A stretch of DNA of 64,000 nt from Rhodococcus qingshengii JCM 15477 (GTDB lineage Bacteria; Actinomycetota; Actinomycetes; Mycobacteriales; Mycobacteriaceae), in assembly GCF_023221595.1 (NCBI RefSeq), contig NZ_CP096563.1, positions 518,501 through 582,500 on the forward strand, read 5' to 3'. How positions within the stretch are numbered: the stretch's first letter is position 1; each line of letters opens with the position of its first letter. This document shows, one piece after another, positions 63,055-64,000 of the stretch. A program made the position numbers and the translations under genes. A model generated the notes under the pieces. It was not told the DNA's origin, searched no databases, and saw only the letters and a list, made by a program, of their open reading frames with translations.

Positions 63055-63153
63055 ATGGCACTGCAGGTTTTTTCGCTCATCGTTCTGCTCGGCGCGCTGA
63101 TCATCTTGATTCCGACGGCACGACGTGTCTTCGGCAAGAAGGACGACGAGTAG
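63055..63153 (+). CDS. Single-pass micropeptide, 32 aa
   Basis: ATG 63055 with AAGAGG seven bases upstream opens MALQVFSLIVLLGALIILIP followed by TARRVFGKKDDE. One transmembrane helix and a charged tail. It starts 15 bases after the DUF2752 stop and is likely cotranscribed. Too short for family assignment. Confidence 0.65.
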   Translation: MALQVFSLIVLLGALIILIPTARRVFGKKDDE

Positions 63154-63191
63154 GCCTCGACAACTGGGCCCGCGCGGCACATGCTGGCGGT

Positions 63192-63389
63192 ATGGCTGAT
63201 TCGTTGAAAGCCCGCGTCAAGGAAAAGTTGCTGAGGCAACTCGCCGAGGACGGTCGGCACCCGATTCAGGAAGCTGAGGGTGACGATCCGCGGTTGGTGT
63301 CGATCAACGACGATCTCGAAGCGTTGGAACAGGCCGAGGAAGGCGATCCGATCGTCGAAGAACTGGCCGAGAGGTACTGGGTTCCGTGA
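63192..63389 (+). CDS. Small acidic hypothetical protein, 65 aa
   Basis: ATG 63192 reads MADSLKARVKEKLLRQLAED, then an acidic stretch (DDLEALEQAEEGDPIVEELAERYWVP). Soluble, helical, with no known domain. It lies 38 bp behind the micropeptide and is the last gene before the rRNA operon. Confidence 0.65.
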   Translation: MADSLKARVKEKLLRQLAEDGRHPIQEAEGDDPRLVSINDDLEALEQAEEGDPIVEELAERYWVP

Positions 63390-63563
63390 AGTTAACCGAC
63401 CGCAGTGCTCTGACCTGGCGATTTGGTGTTGTGTTGATCTTCGCGTAACTTTGTCCAGGTCAGAGCGACACGGACACCGACTCCCACCTGCGAGGGTGAG
63501 TGACACGAGGTTGTACGAAGTGCCTGGCGAACACAATCCAGTTTTTCTTCACGGGGTTCCGGT

Positions 63564-63592
63564 TTGCGCCGGTGGCCAGGTTGGGGTAGGCT
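63564..63592 (+). promoter_or_regulatory. rrn promoter
   Basis: TTGCGC (63564-63569) and TAGGCT (63587-63592) with a 17-bp spacer; the -10 element is typical of actinobacterial rrn promoters. Further promoters in the leader are possible. Confidence 0.65.
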
Positions 63593-63644
63593 GGAAAAGT
63601 TGCCCCGGAGCGGCGGCCATAGGGTCGTGGTGATGGTGTGTGCG

Positions 63645-63662
63645 TGTTCTTTGAGAACTCAA
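63645..63662 (+). promoter_or_regulatory. boxA-type antitermination element
   Basis: TGTTCTTTGAGAACTCAA, the leader motif found before actinobacterial 16S genes, where Nus factors load. It also contains GTTCT/AGAAC symmetry. Confidence 0.7.
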
Positions 63663-63905
63663 CAGTGTGTCGATGAATGTCAGTGCCAAATTTTTTTTGG
63701 TACTTCACATCCGCGAATGATCAACCGCCTCTTGGGGTTTGGTTGGTTTGTGTGTGGTGTGAGTATTTTTCGTCGGTGATTGTTCATTCTTCCGTCTGAA
63801 TGGTTGCCGACACATTTTTTGCTAGTTGAGTTTTTTTGCTAGTGATTTGACTCTTTTTGTCTATGACTGATTAGCCGGCCTTCGGGTTGGTGATATCTAG
63901 AGTCT

Positions 63906-64000
63906 TCAACGGAGAGTTTGATCCTGGCTCAGGACGAACGCTGGCGGCGTGCTTAACACATGCAAGTCGAGCGGTAAGGCCTTTCGGGGTACACGAGCGG
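63906..64000 (+). rRNA. rrs: 16S ribosomal RNA, 5' end only
   Basis: The universal 5' region AGAGTTTGATCCTGGCTCAG starts at 63913, corresponding to E. coli position 8, so the mature end is near 63906. GGACGAACGCTGGCGGCGTG and TTAACACATGCAAGTCGAGCG follow. The gene continues beyond the window. Confidence 0.97.

Larger units (their letters stand above)
63390..63905 (+). promoter_or_regulatory. rRNA operon promoter and leader region
   Basis: 516 bases without a gene. It holds a 12-bp inverted repeat (GCTCTGACCTGG at 63407-63418 and its complement at 63455-63466), the promoter at 63564, the boxA-like element at 63645 and an AT-rich leader before the 16S gene. The GC content drops well below the surroundings. 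Confidence 0.75.

Overview
The window reads as a chromosomal segment of a high-GC mycolic-acid actinobacterium, very probably Rhodococcus of the erythropolis/qingshengii group. The gene order of a block known from Mycobacterium tuberculosis (Rv3683 to Rv3644c) is preserved in inverted orientation: metallophosphoesterase, ponA2, whiB4, two ArsA-like ATPases, RidA, a metallo-beta-lactamase-fold protein, crp, nth, a TlpA-like thioredoxin, a NUDIX protein, marP, ephE, a holin-like protein, acs, dppABCD, an Rv3662c homologue, a HAD phosphatase, 6C RNA, ssd, a tad pilus locus, an MrfA-type helicase, cspA, topA, a delta-prime-like gene and tRNA-Thr. The 345-residue amidase looks nearly identical to the wide-spectrum amidase of Rhodococcus sp. 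R312 as I remember it. All homology statements rest on reading the proteins and on memory of families; no search was run.

Layout. 1-7.5 kb: a DHA2 drug exporter (cut by the window edge) divergent from a MarR gene, an iron-regulated siderophore-binding lipoprotein, a FadD19-like acyl-CoA synthetase, a VOC protein, tRNA-Pro, a phosphoesterase and a YqeY protein. 7.5-14.2 kb: cell-wall and redox core (ponA2, whiB4, ArsA pair, RidA, MBL). 14.3-23.6 kb is an insertion relative to the tubercle bacillus: five co-directional genes for meta-cleavage of 3-hydroxyanthranilate through 2-aminomuconate (kynurenine / 2-nitrobenzoate type route), an MHS-type transporter, a LysR regulator, a carboxylesterase, and a TetR plus NTF2-like pair behind a near-perfect operator. 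23.7-29.8 kb: crp/glxR and the nth-tlpA-nudix-marP run.

29.8-39.1 kb is a second insertion: NhaA, another MHS transporter, and an amide-utilisation cluster (AmiC sensor, AmiS channel, AmiE amidase, AmiB-like AAA+ protein, NCS1 permease) with a divergent MarR gene. An identical 19-bp operator lies at both cluster promoters. amiS carries a 2-bp duplication that breaks its frame. 39.1-46.7 kb: acs, with a consensus CRP/GlxR site upstream, and a dipeptide ABC importer with a fused double ATPase. 46.8-53.7 kb: a protein with a degenerate Fic-like motif whose ribosome-binding site is buried in a hairpin, a HAD phosphatase, 6C RNA and the ssd-tad locus. 53.7-63.4 kb: helicase, cspA, topA, holB-like gene, tRNA-Thr and small membrane proteins. 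The window ends in the leader and first 95 bases of a 16S rRNA gene.

The parts worth most attention are the amide cluster with its paired operators and frameshift, a hairpin family (CTGTGCGCCTTT arms) that ends two operons and forms the end of one coding sequence, the Shine-Dalgarno hairpin before the Fic-like gene, and several well-formed but unassigned operators. I see no phage, insertion sequence, CRISPR array or obvious defence island.
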